A stretch of 64,000 bases of DNA, taken from Siphonodentalium dalli. Taxonomy: Eukaryota; Mollusca; Scaphopoda; Gadilida; Siphonodentaliidae. Position numbers and translations under genes: made by a program. Every line of letters starts with the position of its first letter. The first letter of the stretch is position 1. The DNA lies in NCBI GenBank assembly GCA_032622095.1, contig CP136066.1, positions 45,219,911 to 45,283,910 of the forward strand, in the 5' to 3' direction. Positions 1 through 11,088 of the stretch are shown here, piece after piece. The notes under the pieces were generated by a model that saw only the letters and a list, made by a program, of their open reading frames with translations, had not been told where the DNA came from and ran no database searches.

Positions 1-626
1 GTTTTATGGATATGTGTGTATTGCTTATGTGTTGGAAAAAGTATGTTTAAACCAAAAACAAAATATGACCAAATATTAAATACACAGTTGTTGGGAACTA
101 TTGTCGCGACAACTTTATTATTTTTCCATTGCTAAATGCAGGTGCTGTTGTGGAAAACTACTTTTTATGTAATATTAAGTGGGAGATCAAGTGATAAATT
201 TTGAATGAGGATTTCCATGCAAATCTCCACAGCTCCAAAGTTATATGAATCAGTTGTCTGGGAATTAAAGCAGCCTTATCGATAAATAGACATATCATTT
301 AACTGGGGGTTGGGCTTGATAAATTGTCAGTTTTTGCTATAAATTTATTTTTGAGAATTTTTTCTGGAATTACAACACTTGACCTACTTTTGAAAAATCA
401 ATATAAAATTTATAAATAAATACAACAACCTTCTAAAGGAACAATTGCAAGCCGGCCCGCCAGATAAATATGTATTGTTTGCAATACCACACAAAGTCAC
501 AACCAGAAATAGTTGCCATTCTGTAACTTTTGCTGCGGAGATTTACATGGAAATTCCCATTCAAATTTGGTCACTTGACATCCTCCTAAAAATCTCGTAG
601 ATAACAAACGATCGATCGAATTACAG
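1..626. other. AT-rich intergenic sequence, no gene seen
   Basis: I see no open frame with recognisable similarity, no RNA gene and no clear repeat boundary in this stretch. It is AT-rich and runs into the TTAA of the element that follows. Confidence 0.5.
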
Positions 627-1192
627 TTAAATGGGTACTGTACGCCATTTTCAATAAATTCCCGGTAATAACAACGATCTAATATCGATATTATATAGAA
701 AAATAAGTCAATTGAGTCTAAGATGTATTCTGTAAACGACCAGGTTAATAGGTTATCTTAAAATCAAAGTTAATAATTTGATATAAATTTAATTTATGGC
801 TGGAGCCATACAATAAATTAAGAATTTCCGTGTACAAGACGTAATCAAATTAATTCACGGATAGTGGATTGGGTAATGCGTGGCACACGTGTTTGTGTAA
901 ACAGTCATATTGATACGGGGCGTAAACTCAAGCCACTTACTGACTGGTAACTATACAATAACTTAAATGATATATGGGGCTAGTATACATATAATATAAC
1001 ATTTATTTGATACATTTGCTTGAAAACTGTATAAAAATTACTCGACGACGACAATTTGTATTTTCGCATTCCGGATAATCTGCCATCCATAACATTACTT
1101 CGTACTCAACAGACTTTCAAATAATGGAAATCAGGTTACGTTATTCTACGACTCAGAGACAATAGAAACCAACAACAACAGTATCCCTTTAA
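627..1192. mobile_element. TTAA-flanked MITE, GGGTACTGTACGCC family, copy a
   Basis: The element starts at TTAA followed by ATGGGTACTGTACGCCATTT and ends in AACAGTATCCCTTTAA, so both ends carry TTAA. Two further copies lie at 10502-11088 and, inverted, at 39294-39883. All share a GATCTAATATCGAT block, a 'GGCTGGAGCCATA' block and an 'ACTCAAGCCACT' block. It has no coding capacity. TTAA duplication is typical of piggyBac-type transposition; the assignment is inference because no transposase is present. Confidence 0.7.
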
Positions 1193-1268
1193 TTAAACCC
1201 CTAGATTTTGGTTCAATCAAACCTGAATCATTGCAGAAATAGAGAAAACTATGCGAAAAGCATATATG

Positions 1269-1726
1269 TGACCCGCCATATCAAATCCAGTCGGAAGTCG
1301 GGATTTTTTTTACCCTGTGCCAAATGCATTCTCTTATATATGCGAGTCGACCATAGGTCGCCTCGCATATATAAGAGAATGCATTGGCATAACAATTTTT
1401 TATCATGTTTTTTAAATAAATGTTTCTTACAATTTTTAGGACATAAAATAAAAAAACATCCATTACCCTGCAGGGAGCCCCACACATATATAGAAGCACC
1501 TAGAAGAGTGTCGTCTGCTCATGTTTGTCTGGGGCTCTGTATGGGTGAAATTATAAAATTGTTGAAGAATACAAGAACAAATTATTAAAATTGTAAAAAA
1601 TTGTTAGGCCAATGCATTCTCTTATATATGCGAGGCGACCTATGGTCGACTCGCATATATAAGAGAATGCATTGGCACAGGGTAAAAAAAAAACCGACTT
1701 CCGACTGGATTTGATATGGCGGGTCA
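1269..1726. mobile_element. Foldback MITE with TGACCCGCC ends and two TATA-bearing hairpins
   Basis: Terminal inverted repeats begin TGACCCGCCATATCAAATCC and end with the complement at 1707-1726. Inside each end lies one hairpin of about 69 bp (about 1317-1387 and 1609-1677). Each has arms of GCCAATGCATTCTCTTATAT plus ATGCGAG round a loop that contains CGACC-ATA-GGTCG. The second hairpin is the reverse complement of the first, so the element is close to one long palindrome. Flanks are AT-rich, so the target duplication (TA or TATA) is ambiguous. Related ends occur at 20620, 25144, 43174, 51343 and 55865. Confidence 0.75.
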
Positions 1727-1952
1727 CATATAAGGAGCATACGGAGGGCAAGCAACAAATCATAAATCGCAATCAAAGACGACGGCGATGAACTATAGAG
1801 AGTGTGGTGCATTGAATGCACTGACTTATGGATAAAAGAGATTCATCTGGACACGAGCGTGCAAAAGAACAAAGCCTTTCAACTGGTTGCACTCCCTCAA
1901 ATATCGTTTTCGACTTTCAACGGAGAACTTATCTATACGTTATTGGAAATGT

Positions 1953-2045
1953 TTCCATCTGCAATAATAAAAATAATAATAATAAATAATAATAATAATA
2001 AAAATAATAACAATAAATAATAATATTTATATAGCGCTTTATCCC
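1953..2045. repeat. AAT-type microsatellite with TTTATATAGCGCTTTAT tail
   Basis: A run of AATAAT units about 60 bp long is followed by ATATTTATATAGCGCTTTAT. This combination is often seen at the 3' tails of retroposed short elements in invertebrates. I could not identify a body for such an element upstream. Confidence 0.45.
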
Positions 2046-2406
2046 AAATGTTCAGTTGAGATATCGGCGAGAATGGCGTTACAATAGTCTAGTTTTGAAA
2101 ATACAAATGACGAAACAAGTGTCTGTGGCGATGCCTGTGTTAAATGTGGTAGTATACATGGCAGTATACTCATATCGGAAATATTCAGAAGTTCATCGTT
2201 TAAAAAGCTTCCTAGTTAGCGAGGCAATGTGTGCAGTTGATAGGTTACCCAACTTACCCCTAACAGATTCATATTATGGTGATGTACATGTATAGCCGTA
2301 TGGGTCTTGATCAAGTAACTTTTAAATCGTCCATATCATGTTCGACAAATTGAAATGGCTCCCTACCGTAATGTGGGTATATTTACTTATTGTATATGCA
2401 GGTATA

Positions 2407-3198
2407 CACTCTTATGACTAATGTGTAGGTTTTCTACACAAAATGTGTAGCCCTGCTACACAATAATTATTCAATTTTGATCTTAAACATATTTGTGTAG
2501 TATATGTGTAGTTTCATATTCGTACACAAATTGTTTAACAATTTTTACACATAAATGGGTAATTTTTTACACATTTATACACAACTGTGTGTATAAAATC
2601 AACACATATCCCTTACACATTTTGTGTATGTTCTTACACACACAGTTTGTAGACAAGAAATGCAAGTTCAGTAGTCCGACCTGTGGGTATAGTATTAAAG
2701 ATATATGCAGATTTATATGTTAAAACTATCATGGCGCATAGTGGTATGTAGTATTTTGTTCTGTACTGTGAGTTTTTGCTTTGAATGAACAAACCAGGGT
2801 CGAGGCGGGATTGCATATTAGTATTATTACAACAATCATAACAAGAGTCTAAGGGCAGTAATCGCCATGAAAGTTTTAACAAATAAATCCTCATATACTA
2901 TTAATACTAAACCCACAAATTGGAATTCTGAACTTACGTCCTTGTCTACGATCGCCGTAGATTGTATTCCAAAAAATATACTCAAACAATATGGCCGTCA
3001 CGTAGCAGACTATGAAACTGAAGGCACCGCAATGCGCATGTCTACGTTCTTACACAATTATGTGTAACAAAATATACACATTATGTGTAGAACGGCACTT
3101 GTCAATGTATTTGTATGTAAAACTACACATTGCTATGTGTATTAACCGGGTTTACACATTTGATGTGTAATCGGTTCTACACATTAGTTATAAGAGTG
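2407..3198. mobile_element. TA-flanked inverted-repeat element rich in TGTGTA/TACACA motifs
   Basis: The left end reads TA-CACTCTTATGACTAATGTG and the right end is the near-perfect complement, CACATTAGTTATAAGAGTG-TA. Both subterminal regions (2407-2660 and 3040-3198) carry many TACACA and TGTGTA words in both orientations, often as short palindromes. No coding frame is seen. TA flanks and the 0.8 kb size suggest a Tc1/mariner-type non-autonomous element. Confidence 0.65.
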
Positions 3199-3486
3199 TA
3201 TGTGTAGTTTATTTTCGCGAAACGTAACATTGCATTTTCACGTGCAATATCAACGATGTGAGAGCTTGTTCCACGTGTTCATAATCCTGCAATAGATTTG
3301 TATAACACTACTTTAAATTAAACGCCATCTACCGACGTCTATAAATTTTCAAACAAAGATAAAATATTCTATTTCTAATTTGATTTTTTTTTGTTCACGA
3401 TAAATTCTTCCCCGTTGATTAAAATTGACAGCGGTGTCTGCTAATTTTTGGAAAATATGTATATTTATTTTAAAATTACTTTTAGG

Positions 3487-3960
3487 TTGGAATTGACTTA
3501 TTGGCTTTAATTCAACCTTTATTAATTTACATATGACGTTTATAAATTTTAAAATGACTTATGTTAAGTTGGAATTGACTTATTGGCTTTAGTTCAAACT
3601 TTATTGAATTACATATGCCGTTTATTAATTTTAAAATGACTTCTTTTGAGTTGGAATTTACTTATTGGCTTTAATTCAACCTTTATTGATTTACATATGA
3701 CGTTATTAATTTTAAAATGACTTAAATTGGAATTACATATGACGTTTATTAATTTTAAAATGACTTAAGTTAAATTGGAATTGACTTATTGGCTTTAATT
3801 CAACCTTTATTAATTTACATATGACGTTTATTGATTTTAAAATGAATTTTGTTAAGTTGGAATTGACTTGTTGGCTGTAATTCTACCTTTATTAATTTTC
3901 ATTTGACGTCTATTAATGTTCATTTGACGTCTATTAAGTTGGAATTGACTTGTTGATTAT
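3487..3960. repeat. Tandem repeat, unit about 82 bp
   Basis: Five to six imperfect units each contain GTTGGAATTGACTTATTGGC, then an ATTCAACCTTTATTAA block and an ATGACGTTTATTAATTTTAA block. Starts recur about every 82 bp, with shortened units near 3727 and 3774. It is AT-rich and non-coding. Confidence 0.7.
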
Positions 3961-4112
3961 TAGTTAACACATAGTGATTTTTATTTGATTTTGTTTAAGA
4001 CAAAATGGCCGCCATACAGAGCATCTATAGACTCGAATATGCGAATGAATTGAATTTGTATTCCAACTGCCTTGTGAGTAACCGCACAATTGCACTCACC
4101 AACACGCTGCAT

Positions 4113-4499
4113 CAACAAACCGGCCAAAACCGGCCAAATAAAGCTTCAACAGCCTAAAATATCTTCGGTCTGTCTCAATAGAACCATACAAATATGGATA
4201 TCATTGGAACCGGCTCCTTGACCACATTGTGATAGTTACAGTTATGCCCTGTGCCAATGCATTCTCTTATATATGCGAGTCGACCATAGGTCGCCTCGCA
4301 TATATAAGAGAATGCATTGGCCTAACAAAAAATCTTTTTTTAACACTTTTTACCATTTTTCTTACATTCTTTAACAATTTTATAATTTTTAATGTGTTAA
4401 GCCAATGCATTCTCTTATATATGCGAGGCGACCTATAGTCGACTCGCATATATAAGAGAATGCATTGGCACAGGGCCCTTCTGTTGGGTAAAGGGTTAA
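4113..4499. mobile_element. TTAA foldback MITE, CCCTTTACCCAACAG family, left end eroded
   Basis: The right end is complete: GGGCCCTTCTGTTGGGTAAA then GGGTTAA at 4493-4499. The left side keeps the subterminal AAACCGGCCAAAACCGGCC and a TCACAATG-type block in reverse orientation, but the terminal TTAACCCTTTACC is lost. Two reverse-complement TATA hairpins lie at about 4254-4321 and 4402-4470, joined by an AT-rich spacer. Confidence 0.75.
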
Positions 4500-4589
4500 G
4501 CGTATAAGCATCATACAAGCCTGTGCGAAGCAAATAGATCCTCACCTACTACTCGTGGTGATCTCGACAGAAAACGGTCACATTTTCCT

Positions 4590-4870
4590 CATCGCAATTC
4601 GGAAACCAGAGCACGCGCGGCACTGAATTCGGTCAGTTCTAAAGGTACTATACAGTTCATAATGATGTTGCTATAGCAACCGTTACAAGAGACCTATCAC
4701 TGCAAAAACTAGAAATTCAGAAAACCAGAGCTCGCAAGGCAATGAATTCGGTCAGACTTCCAGGTACTACAGTACATAATGGTGTTGTCATAGCAACCGT
4801 TTCAAGTCACCAATCAATGCCAAACTAGAAATTCAGAAATCAGAGCGCGGCAATGCATTCGGTGAAAACC
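4590..4870. repeat. Tandem repeat, unit about 118 bp, about 2.5 copies
   Basis: Units starting near 4594, 4713 and 4831 share AATTCAGAAAACCAGAGC, a GGCAATGAATTCGGTCAG block and ATAGCAACCGTT. The third copy is partial. Confidence 0.6.
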
Positions 4871-5007
4871 GCGAAAGTTATATATGAATGTGAAATTGCT
4901 GATTTATGATAGATGAATCAGGATGAATAGCATTTATGATATTATTATCAATCCCTTTACTATACCCCTATTTCTGATTGGACAAAAGCCGTCACATGAT
5001 AATATGG

Positions 5008-5122
5008 TAAAAAGTCATATTGGACTCCGAAAGAGTCAAGAATATACTACCTGACATCACAGGAGTCCCGAAAGTCATATTGAACTCGAATCGAGTCCAA
5101 TCTGACTTTTATAAAAATATAT
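5008..5122. repeat. Imperfect inverted repeat
   Basis: AAAGTCATATTGGACTCCGA on the left pairs with TCGAGTCCAATCTGACTTTT on the right, with a further CATATTGAACTCGA copy between them. No target duplication is visible, so element status is uncertain. Confidence 0.45.
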
Positions 5123-5379
5123 CGGGACTCCGACTGACGTCACGATGTAGGCAGATGTTTCACTTCCGCGTTGATTTTTTTTCACTTCCGTGTTTACTGT
5201 TCCAATGTTCAAATGCTTTCTGATGATAACACAGGATTGTATAGACAATCAAGTGCCGACAAATACTAACAACAGACACAAAAGTGACATTGGACTATTA
5301 GAGACAAAAGTGACATTGGACCATAGTCAGAGACTTGGCGACAGGGGGGTTTGGGGGTGTCTCACCCCCACCCAACTTT

Positions 5380-6150
5380 AGTCAAAATTTTCAACAGTTG
5401 GAAAATTCATACCTGCAAAAACATTAGTTGGAAATTTCACACAAACAATAGGTTGAAAATGTTCTTGTAGTTTGATTATAAAACAATTTATTTGGGGGGG
5501 AATTGTTTTTGGACCAATATTTGCATATGTTCCTATTTTTTGTCAAAACATTTGACAGAAATGGTCATCAGTTGGAAATTTTCCAACCTTAGGGGTGGGT
5601 GACAGGTTGGGAATTTCCAACACTTGGAAAGCTTGTGTCCTGGTCCCTCCCCCGTGGCCAGTCAAAAACTTCTAGTTAATTTAAGAAAACAATATTGTCA
5701 TACATTTGGTCAACATTGTCATTGGAATTGTCTTCAGTTGAAAATTTTCCAACATAAGTGGGGGTGTAGGGTTTGAAATTTCCAACAGTAGGAAGGCTTG
5801 AGACTTAGTCTAGATGTTAGGATTTTGCGATTTTCTTGTTCAGATTTCAATATTTTCGCACACCGGGCCGAACCATGGTCGGCCCGGTGTGTCATTGTCC
5901 CACCTCCATGGCCAATACAAAACTGCTAATTAGTTTAGCAAAACAATATTTTACTACATTTGGTCAAACTTGTGGACAGAAATGGTCATCAGTTGAAGAA
6001 TTTTCCAACCTGAGGGGGAGTATGAGGTTTGAAATTTCGAACACTTGGAAAGCTTCAGTTGAGGCCAGTCTAGATGCTAGGATTTGCGATTCTCTTGTAT
6101 AGTTTTCAAAATTTTCTCACACCGGGCCGAACAACCACGGTCCTGGTCCT
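5380..6150. repeat. Degenerate direct repeats with GTTGGAAATTTTCC motifs
   Basis: Three blocks (about 5560-5730, 5730-5900 and 5985-6125) repeat the order: GGTCATCAGTTG, TTTTCCAACCT, GAAATTTCCAACACTTGGAA, then a 'GGCCAGTC' segment and CACACCGGGCCGAAC. The blocks differ by many substitutions and indels. No gene is seen. Confidence 0.55.
5859..5891. repeat. GC-rich perfect hairpin
   Basis: CACACCGGGCCGA pairs exactly with TCGGCCCGGTGTG across a short ACCATGG-like centre. It stands out as GC-rich in AT-rich sequence. Only the left arm recurs, near 6117. Confidence 0.6.
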
Positions 6151-7128
6151 GGTCTCTTGTCCGTAGCCGTGTGCATTAATTGTCTGGAATTAGAGCACTA
6201 GTAGTTTTTGTTGTTGCAATTTTCAGGTTAAAATATCAATGTTCTCCATACTGGGAATATAGAACCATGGCTTATGAATATATTGAAAATTAGGCTTGAG
6301 CACTGAGGTACAAGGGAGGGTGCAAATGGAATTATGCAAAAACTTGTGTTGGTCTGATTCTGACTCAAGGGGGGGGGGGGGTGCAGTTGGAATTTCCCAA
6401 GGTAGACACCCCCCTCCCAACGGAGACCCTCTAGCCACGTCCCTGACTATAGTAGATGGCAGGCCGGTACTGCGGGATAAACATACAGATCTAATAAAAC
6501 TGTCATTAACGCCACCGGTGTATACTGTTCTACAAATTTTAGAAATATGTGGTCCTATGGGCATTTTATAAATAGATAATTGGTTTTTCCGGCTATTTTG
6601 GGACGCGTTAAAGTTGTACTGCGACCCCGAGTCCGGTAAAAGCTGTTCGTGAAAGTTCTATTGACTATGCCGATGATTTGAGAAGCTTTATTGTTTTAGG
6701 ATATTGTAGAAAGGCTAATCTGGCCGTGTCAAATTGAGCTATAGCGATGGGATATATTTCAGGACAACACATTTCGGGTTTTCGTGGGGTGTGTATTCGC
6801 TGGATGTCTTATAGTTGCAGTATGTAACTATTATGACCGCGTTAATTGCGTTCGATGTTTAGGTATGAACAATGGCTGGGCCATGCAAACTTGAAGATTT
6901 TATGGCGGGAACACAATTTTTGATCCGCATTTAGAAGCTTTCTGGTTTGGTGAATGAAAAACCTGCAGTAATAAGCCGTAGTTTTTTGTAATAATTTGAA
7001 GGATTAATTGTTTTAACGGAATTCTGAGGCGGTGCATTCATGTAACCAATATATTTTATATTATAATTTATACTTATGGCTAATAATCTGATCTTGGGGC
7101 GTTACCATTTCTGACTATGGTTTTCTTG
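6151..7128. other. Non-coding stretch, no gene identified
   Basis: There is a poly-G run near 6369-6382 and otherwise unremarkable AT-rich sequence. The opposing open frames near 6223-6571 have low complexity and no recognisable domain. Confidence 0.5.
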
Positions 7129-7285
7129 TTATACAATGTTGTGTAAAGTGTGTGCTTTCTTGTACTCATCCATCTTGTGGTGAAAAGTCATATTTTACTC
7201 GACGCTACGCGTCTCGTCAATTATGACTTTTCACCATAACATGGACTGGTACAATAAAACACATACTGTACACAACATTGTATAA
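7129..7285. repeat. Long imperfect hairpin
   Basis: Outer arms TTATACAATGTTGTGTA and TACACAACATTGTATAA pair, and inner arms GTGGTGAAAAGTCATA and TATGACTTTTCACCA pair. The centre is CGACGCTACGCGTCTCG. This is a small foldback element or the relic of one. Confidence 0.6.
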
Positions 7286-7529
7286 TAACTGTATAATATA
7301 TCAAAGAGCTATCAAGATAAACCCACCCCACATGCACACACAATTGTGTAGCCGAACTGTCAATCAATGTTGTATTTACTTTAGTGTTTGGCAGCTCTAA
7401 TGTGTTTATAATTACCTCAAAACTCAGACGAGAGAGTAAGGGAGTAGATTATAGTCAGATGTAGAGTATAGCACATTGATATTGACCCAGTAGCATGTCT
7501 CACGTTTATTTTTATATAGCGGGCAAACT

Positions 7530-8240
7530 GTTAAGTCCAACTTTGCCCCTTTTGTATTGCCGAAACCATTTAATCAAATAGGAATCCCAACTATCCATGC
7601 AACCTTCACACCAGATGCCAGATTAATCAGATAGGACTGGTGGTTCCAAAGAAGTAGATGTTTCAATAAGTTTAAGTGATTTCAATGGACAGAACAATGA
7701 TATATCCCGTAATCACACCCCTTCTTGACCAGTCAATCCCATTTTAACAAATATTTAGCCCAGTCACACAAGGACCTTCTACACCAAATATAAGCTAAAT
7801 AGGCCAGATGGTTCTTGAATGTTTAAGAATTACTATGAAGGGAAAGAGTTGTTCACCTGGCTGCACCTTATTTGTCCTCATTTGGACATATCTGAATCCA
7901 TGTCACACAAGGACCCTCCATGCCAAATAAAAGCTAACGATGACTTCTGGGTCTTAAGAAGAAGACGTTTTAAGAATAACTATGGAGGGAAGAAGTTATG
8001 TCCCAGTCTCTGTCCCAATTTGGCCTGGTGACCTCATTTGCACAAAGCTGAATCACAATCCCACAAGGACCATCCGTACCAAGTATAAGCTAAATCGTCC
8101 CAATGGTTATTGGTAAGAATTGTTGACGCGGATTGATGGATGGCCGATACGACATGGCGGATGACGGACGAGGAGTGATGACTACAGATCCATCGAGACT
8201 TCGTCTCAGGTGAGCTAAAAAGCCCCCCCCCCCCCACCCA
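7530..8240. repeat. Degenerate tandem repeat ending in GGTGAGCTAAAAA
   Basis: Blocks around 7765, 7904 and 8061 share CACACAAGGACC, CCAAATATAAGCTAAAT, and a 'TTAAGAATAACTATG..GGGAA' segment. The last block runs into GACGGACGAGGAGTGATGAC and TCGTCTCAGGTGAGCTAAAA, then a poly-C run at about 8222-8235. Repeats of this form are, from general familiarity, common in lophotrochozoan genomes; that link is not proven here. Confidence 0.5.
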
Positions 8241-8324
8241 TGGTTTAACAGATAGAACGCAAGCCGACAACAAATCATTGGTATTTGCCTTCCATGATAT
8301 GACATCTTGTTTCGTACGTGTCTC

Positions 8325-8980
8325 TCATTTGCGTCTGAGCATCATGGTTGTGCTTCTCACAGAGTGATAATAACCAAATGCTGTCTCCCATTGCATTCCT
8401 TGTCCAAATTGTGCACTTATGCTGTTGATGTGTGCGCCGTTCAAGTTGCTCGTGTGACAGCAGTTATACCACCACGCCCCGTGGAATGCGATGGGACATA
8501 TATATCCACCCATTAATAAGGTACAAGCTGTTGTTGTGTGGTCGTTGTCATAAGTGCTGAATGCTTGACCTTCTTGGTACAGCAGTGAATCGCCTGCTTT
8601 TCCTTCTCCCCATGTTGTTGTGATCGCATAGAGGCTGGCGGCGTTACCGAGAGCGAAGTCAGAGTACTTAGCATATCTGTCCTCTCCATCAGCTGATGTG
8701 AGTTTAACATACAGTTCAGTGAGGCCCATGTTGGTCAGTTGATGAATCGCTTCCAAGCCGAGCCAATGCTCGCCACACATCGATTTGCTGCCGAATCCCT
8801 GGACATATTCCGTCCAATTCCGGTAAAAGTCGACCAGGCCGCTGGATCTTTGTTGAAATATTGTCCAGCCTCCGTCGCCGGTCGTCATGTCGCAAACGAC
8901 CTTCACCTCACCTGAACCACTCGGTTTGATGCTGTACACGCCATCAGTTCCGAAGCCGGCGTCCTTCAAGTCTTTACAGT
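8325..8980 (-). CDS. Fibrinogen-related protein, 3'-terminal exon (fibrinogen C-terminal domain)
   Basis: This exon encodes almost a whole fibrinogen C-terminal (FReD) domain, about 218 residues, as found in ficolins, tachylectins and invertebrate FREP lectins. Such proteins are secreted and bind acetylated sugars or microbial surfaces. Reading from the acceptor (ATCAG before 8980), it opens with DCKDLKDAGFGTDGVYSI. Family landmarks follow in order: GGWTIFQQR, DFYRNWTEYVQGFG, EHWLGLEAIHQLT, the TYDNDHTTTAC calcium-site region, GAWWYNCCHTSNLNG and the C-terminal STTMMLRRK then TGA. The cysteine spacing of the last third fits the family. The reading frame is open throughout. Upstream exons (signal peptide, stalk or other domain) should lie right of 8980 on this strand, but I could not recognise them. 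Naming beyond 'FReD protein' is not justified. Confidence 0.88.
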
Positions 8981-10125
8981 CTGATTAGTGAATAAGATAT
9001 AATAACGGTTTAATATTTGTATTTTACATGGCTTATTCATAAGATAATAATGGTCATACACTAATGATTCTGGATTATCTTACAAAGAAAACAATCGGCA
9101 ATTGATAGTTTATGGTTTTAGGATCATGTAATAATTATACACACAGGCTCAGATTCGACAATTTCTTACTTAGTGTAAACTATATGTCTTATTCTAGCTC
9201 TCACGTGTTACATACAAATATAACAATTTGACATTTTAAATAACATTTTAAATAACATTAGAATTTATCAGTTGTGGCATTGCATTTTGTGAGATTATCT
9301 GAATCAGAATTTATTACATAATTAACCCCTATACCCGGAGTCATATGTTTAGTAAGACACACGTGTATTATCGTCACGCACAGTGACATAAGAACTTTGC
9401 GCAATTATGTCGATGTCAATGACGGAACTTTATTATTATGATATTCGATTTGTGTTGGGTCATTTAGTGTTGCCTGCGATATAAACATGGGTGATAAGCG
9501 TGGTTGGACAATTTTGTCAACATGAAAAGACACATTTAAAATGGAACTATATTTTTTTCTTGAAGATGTCTTTACTTCCTCCTTGGTTGTGATAAGGAAA
9601 TCAATATTAGTTTTGTTTTTAACCTCAGCCGTGTCGAGATAATTTTTCCGTGCTAAAATGCGATTATGTGATAAAATGGATCTCAAATTCGTCGCAATTG
9701 CAGACCTCGTCCACTAAATAAGATTCGAGCCTCGCTAAAGCTGGACTCGAATATAATTTAGTGCAATCGGTTAATAAATTTCGCATATAATTGCGACCCA
9801 TTAGAGATCCTCTATTTATTTGAGTGTAGTTTAATGTACATTGATACCGTTCATCGGCCGCTTCAGCGTGCATCAAATATGAATGTAGCACGGTAAAATT
9901 TCATCGGCGCAGAACGGAGTAGCGAAACGAGCCAACCCGCCCGACAGAAATTGTTACGGAGCAGAGTTGCGAGTAACGCAATGAACAAACCCAACGATTT
10001 GTGCACGGTGACAACGGCAAAATAAAAGTCTCGATTCGTGTCATGAAAATGACGACTAAATTATAATTTTTATATATTTTTTTTTGCAAATTCCTTGCTA
10101 GATTGAATTACAATGGATATAAACG
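8981..10125. other. Probable intron or upstream region of the FReD gene; no exon recognised
   Basis: Two minus-strand open frames (9405-9686 and 9664-9891) are present but show no signal peptide or domain I recognise. The stretch 9890-10090 has short repeated AACGGAGTAGCGAAACGAG and GTAACGCAATGAAC-like words. Upstream exons of the FReD gene could hide here. Confidence 0.35.
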
Positions 10126-10222
10126 TACCCTGTTTCGTTGTACATTCTGGGTCGCCGGCAAGACGGCTCGTTCACAAACTGTTTTCATGCTCGAATCCCA
10201 GAATGTACAACTCAACAGGGTA
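10126..10222. repeat. Hairpin with TACCCTGTT arms
   Basis: TACCCTGTT..GTTGTACATTCTGGG pairs with CCCAGAATGTACAAC..AACAGGGTA. Weaker pairing extends outward (GGATATAAACG with TGTTTATCTCC). It is probably a small foldback element. Confidence 0.65.
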
Positions 10223-10501
10223 TGTTTATCTCCTAATTAACTATAGTATGAGTAGGATGGTGTAAAGAGATACCAGAATAATTTGACATATGTATACGAC
10301 CAGCAAATACAAATCCAACTTTTGCTGAGCTATGTAGTAAAATTTGTCAGCAGTATATACAGTTGCCAAAACCCTGTCAAAATACATCTGGCCTTCAGAG
10401 CTTTGTGTTTGATCAGTGGCAGTATCTATGAAATATCCCAGTTCCGTCAATGTATAGTTGAACTTCTTTATACACTCATAATTATATTATTGTATCGGCA
10501 C

Positions 10502-11088
10502 TTAAAGGGGTACTGTACGCCATTTTCAATAAATTTCCGGTGACAACAACGATCTAATATCGATAATATATAGAAACATAAGTAATTTGAGTCGAAGATG
10601 TATTCCGTAAACGCTCGGGTTAACAGGCTATCTTAAATTCAAAGTTAATAATTTGATATAAATTTAATTTATGGCTGGAGCCATAAAATGGCGTAAATTA
10701 AATTACGAATTTCCGTGTACAAGACGTAATCAAATTAATTGAGGGATAGTGGATTGGTAAACCCATGGCACACACGATCGTTTAAAACATTATGCTGATA
10801 CGGGGAGAAAACTCAAGCCACTCACTGACTAGTGACGATACAATAACTTAAATGAGTATATGGGACTAGTATGCATATAATATAACTTTTATTTGAAACA
10901 TTTGGTTGAAAACTGTACAAAAATTACTCGACAACGACAATTTGTATTTTTGCATTCCGGTAAATTTGCCATCCGTAACATTACTTCCTACTCAACAGAC
11001 TTTAAAATAATGGAAAAATTGTTACCTTATTCTCCGACGCAGAGACTATGGAAACCAACAACAACATTTGGGTACAGTATCCCTTTAA
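10502..11088. mobile_element. TTAA-flanked MITE, GGGTACTGTACGCC family, copy b
   Basis: It starts TTAAAGGGGTACTGTACGCC and ends GGGTACAGTATCCCTTTAA. It aligns along its whole length with the element at 627-1192, with scattered substitutions. Non-coding. Confidence 0.75.

Noticed and set aside
1208-1821. Recurring small proteins with RSPRIYKRMHW or AFSYICEST words
   Set aside because: These frames are translations of the TATA hairpin in different frames and occur wherever the hairpin does; they are not genes.
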